A model generated the notes under the pieces. The model saw nothing but the letters and a program-made list of their open reading frames with translations. It ran no database searches and was not told the origin of the DNA. The position numbers and the translations under genes are program-made. From contig NZ_NSKH01000023.1 in assembly GCF_003144095.1 (NCBI RefSeq), forward strand, positions 1,180,865 through 1,244,864: a DNA stretch of 64,000 bases, read 5' to 3'. The stretch is from Streptomyces sp. ICBB 8177 (GTDB lineage Bacteria; Actinomycetota; Actinomycetes; Streptomycetales; Streptomycetaceae). Numbering within the stretch: the stretch's first letter is position 1; the number at the start of each line of letters is the position of its first letter. Below, piece by piece: positions 62,154 through 64,000 of the stretch.

Positions 62154-62594
62154 TCACCTCGCGCCGCCGCCCCGCGTCTCGGGCCGGCCCTTCTCGATGT
62201 ACTCGCGCACCTCGTCCGGCGCGCCCGGCTCCTCCGGCAGCAACGCGGTGGCGTCCACCTTGCCCTCCAGCAGGTCGGTGACCTTGACGCCGGCCGGCAG
62301 GCCCAGCGAGGTGAGTTCCGCCACCTCCTCCAGTGCGTTGGCCCGAGCCTGCCGGATCGTGGTGAGCAGCGCCTCGGACAGCTCCTTGGGTGCCATGCGG
62401 TGGTACGCCCCGGTGGGGAACTCGATCGCGGTGACCTCGCCCTGCGCGTTGACGGTCGCCTTGACCGTCTGCCGGGGCGCGGTCGCGGTGCCGGTCACCT
62501 CGTTGATCCGGCGCCGGGTCTCGACGGCCTCCTCGCGCTGCTTGCGGTACAGCGCGAGCAGGTCCTCGATCTCCTGGTCGTAGGGGCTGCTCAC
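62154..62594 (-). CDS. YbaB/EbfC-family protein
   Basis: A 146-aa protein of the YbaB/EbfC family: YDQEIEDLLALYRKQREEAVETRRRINEVTGTATAPRQTVKATVNAQGEVTAIEFPTGAYHRMAPKELSEALLTTIRQARANALEEVAEL. The family is nucleoid-associated in some bacteria, but in actinobacteria copies also occur regularly beside WXG100/T7SS genes, where their role is unknown. GTG at 62594 has AGGAGA upstream. 51 nt from the WXG100 gene. Confidence 0.85.
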   Translation of the reverse strand: MSSPYDQEIEDLLALYRKQREEAVETRRRINEVTGTATAPRQTVKATVNAQGEVTAIEFPTGAYHRMAPKELSEALLTTIRQARANALEEVAELTSLGLPAGVKVTDLLEGKVDATALLPEEPGAPDEVREYIEKGRPETRGGGAR

Positions 62595-62664
62595 GACGGG
62601 TCTCCTAGCGATGGTGCGGTGGGGCGGTGGCGCCGGGGCGCCGAGTGGTGGCCGACGGCAGGGG

Positions 62665-64000
62665 TCACAGGACCGCTCCGGATCCGTCGGACGCCGCCGA
62701 ACCCCAGGTGTCGCCTTCCTGGACCAGCAGGTCCGCGATACCGCGTCCGGGCTGCTCCTCCTCGGCGTTCTCCTCGCCCTCCACCCGCTCCTGCGCGACC
62801 GGTTCCGCGGCCAGCAGCGACGGGTCGCCCGCGAAGGAACGCAACGGCGCGGCGGACAGCACGGGCTCACCGGGCGCGGCGGATGCGGAACGGTTGGGGC
62901 GCCAGGTGGACAGCCGTGGGCCGTCCGCCTCGGCGTCCACCGGGGCTCCGCCGGTCCAGGTGCCCTCGTCCTCCGAGGCGTAGCCGGGCGCCCGCATCTC
63001 CTGTTCGTCCTCGGCGGGCACCGACCACAGCAACGGTACGAAGGACGCCCCGGCGGCGTCCCAGGCGGTCGTGTCCTCGGCCTCCGCGTCACCCGGCGCC
63101 AACCCGGCCCGGCCGTCCGGGAGCTCACGCTGGTACGGGTCGTCGGCGTCGTCCTCCACCTCGGTCCCGGCGGCCATCGGCGGCTGCGACCGCGCGGCCT
63201 GCGGGCCCCCGTTCCCCGGATCGCCGGGCCCTGCCGACTCGCCGACGGATGCGGGGGCGTCGTCCTCCTCGGCGTCGTCGGCAACCGGCAGCAGCACCAC
63301 CGCGGCACCGTCGTCGTGGTGCCGCCGGTGCTCGTCGCGCTCCTCGTCGTGCCCGGGCCGGTCGGCCGCGCTCCACACGGCAGCCGACGCCACGCCCGCC
63401 GCGGCGCCCACCAACGCCACGGGCAACTCGCCCTCGCCGACGCCGTCGTGGACGCCGACCACCGGCCGGTCACCGTCCGGCTCGGCCTCGGGCGACCACG
63501 GCCGCGCGTCCGGCGCCAGCAGGCCGGAGGCGTCGGAACGCTCCTCGTCGCGCGCGGTCGACCCGGCCCCCGGCGTCATGCCGGGCATGCCCGCCCCGCC
63601 CACCGTGGCGGACGGCGCCGTGCGGTCCTCGGCGTCGGCCAGAACGGCGGGCACCGCGGAGGCCGCGGGGGCCGACGGTGCGATGGGCAGCCCGTCCGAA
63701 CCGACCATGAAGCCTTCGGGGAACGCCTCGGCCTCCTCGCCGGAGGGCAGGCCGAGGCCCTCGCCGCCCGCCTGTGCGCTGCCGTCCACTTCGTCGGCGA
63801 CGACCGGGTCACCGGTCCATGGCTCGGCATCGGGCTCCAGGAGCCCGGAGGCGTCGCTCGGCTCGTTGCCTGCCTGGTTGGCGGCGGCTCCCGCGCCGCC
63901 CATGCCGGGCATCATCGGCATGCCGCCGCTGCCGGCCAACTTCTCTTCGTCCGCGCCGAGTTCGCCGGGGAATGCCTCGGCTTCGTCGTCGGTGGGGAGG
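62665..64000 (-). CDS. Acidic repeat-rich T7SS-associated protein (5' part outside the window)
   Basis: The C-terminal ~445 residues are in the window; the frame is open to the edge. Acidic, disordered sequence with repeated motifs: GGMPMMPGMGG and GAGMPGMTPG, DASGLLEPDAEPW and DASGLLAPDARPW, and EAEAFPGELG/EAEAFPEGFMVG. The GMPMMPGMGG motif is typical of the tail of WXG/PPE-like secreted proteins of Streptomyces next to YbaB genes, so the missing N-terminus probably contains a WXG-like helical domain. It ends with VQEGDTWGSAASDGSGAVL. Same strand as the other locus genes, 70 nt from the YbaB start. Confidence 0.75.
   Translation of the reverse strand, partial: LPTDDEAEAFPGELGADEEKLAGSGGMPMMPGMGGAGAAANQAGNEPSDASGLLEPDAEPWTGDPVVADEVDGSAQAGGEGLGLPSGEEAEAFPEGFMVGSDGLPIAPSAPAASAVPAVLADAEDRTAPSATVGGAGMPGMTPGAGSTARDEERSDASGLLAPDARPWSPEAEPDGDRPVVGVHDGVGEGELPVALVGAAAGVASAAVWSAADRPGHDEERDEHRRHHDDGAAVVLLPVADDAEEDDAPASVGESAGPGDPGNGGPQAARSQPPMAAGTEVEDDADDPYQRELPDGRAGLAPGDAEAEDTTAWDAAGASFVPLLWSVPAEDEQEMRAPGYASEDEGTWTGGAPVDAEADGPRLSTWRPNRSASAAPGEPVLSAAPLRSFAGDPSLLAAEPVAQERVEGEENAEEEQPGRGIADLLVQEGDTWGSAASDGSGAVL

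Overview
The window is very GC-rich actinobacterial DNA with many GTG starts, 1- to 4-nt stop/start overlaps and few AT-rich intergenic stretches. The gene content (ribE-ribM-ribBA-ribH operon, a PnuC-type RibM, a cytoplasmic-type contractile injection system beside LuxR regulators, WXG100 proteins, and a TTA codon in a regulator) points to Streptomyces or a very close relative.

Positions 1-20,000 are mostly housekeeping. A partial DUF5995 gene and a nucleobase permease are followed by an FMN riboswitch and ribD-ribE-ribM-ribBA-ribH, which make and probably import riboflavin. Next come hisE-hisG, a small PH-domain membrane protein, two overlapping CNNM/CBS membrane proteins, an EccA-like TPR/AAA+ ATPase, a uridine-kinase-like NTPase, an M24 peptidase, a secreted C39-type peptidase, a NiCoT transporter behind a cobalamin riboswitch, and a FhuF-like 2Fe-2S protein.

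Positions 19,600-25,900 are regulatory. An XRE-cupin repressor faces an oxidoreductase-methyltransferase fusion across a short region of repeats. A large LuxR (LAL) regulator with one in-frame TTA codon faces a small LuxR regulator.

Positions 26,136-44,257 form a phage-tail-like contractile injection system (eCIS/CIS): cap (DUF4255/Pvc16), AAA+ ATPase, sheath, tube, a tail-assembly-chaperone-like protein, DUF6760, an 1,122-aa Pro/Ala-rich protein in the tape-measure position, second tube, LysM baseplate protein, VgrG-like spike, gp25, gpJ and gpI. No fibre or separate PAAR tip was seen. Two single-pass membrane proteins belong to the cluster: a divergent Ig-like/ricin-B protein inside it, and a double zinc-ribbon protein with a galactose-binding-like C-terminus at its end. 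Both appear to place a cytosolic domain inside and a glycan-binding-type domain outside, so they may connect the cell envelope to the particle.

Positions 44,259-45,791 hold a DUF6204 gene, the frameshifted remnant of a histidine kinase, a DoxX gene and a strong shared terminator.

Positions 45,796-64,000 are a type VII (WXG100) secretion substrate locus on the minus strand. From upstream to downstream it has an acidic repeat-rich protein (partial at the window edge), a YbaB/EbfC-like protein, a WXG100-family protein and a 5,314-aa polymorphic giant. The giant has a CpnT-like N-terminus, a coiled-coil stalk, an HExxHxxGxxD metalloprotease-like motif, an ADP-ribosyltransferase-like R/STS/QxE region, a beta-rich region of about 1,600 residues, an OTU-like region, a Cys/His/Asn papain-like region and two OmpA-like domains. 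No dedicated immunity gene was recognised. This multi-domain giant, and the CIS with its paired membrane proteins, are the most interesting parts of the window.
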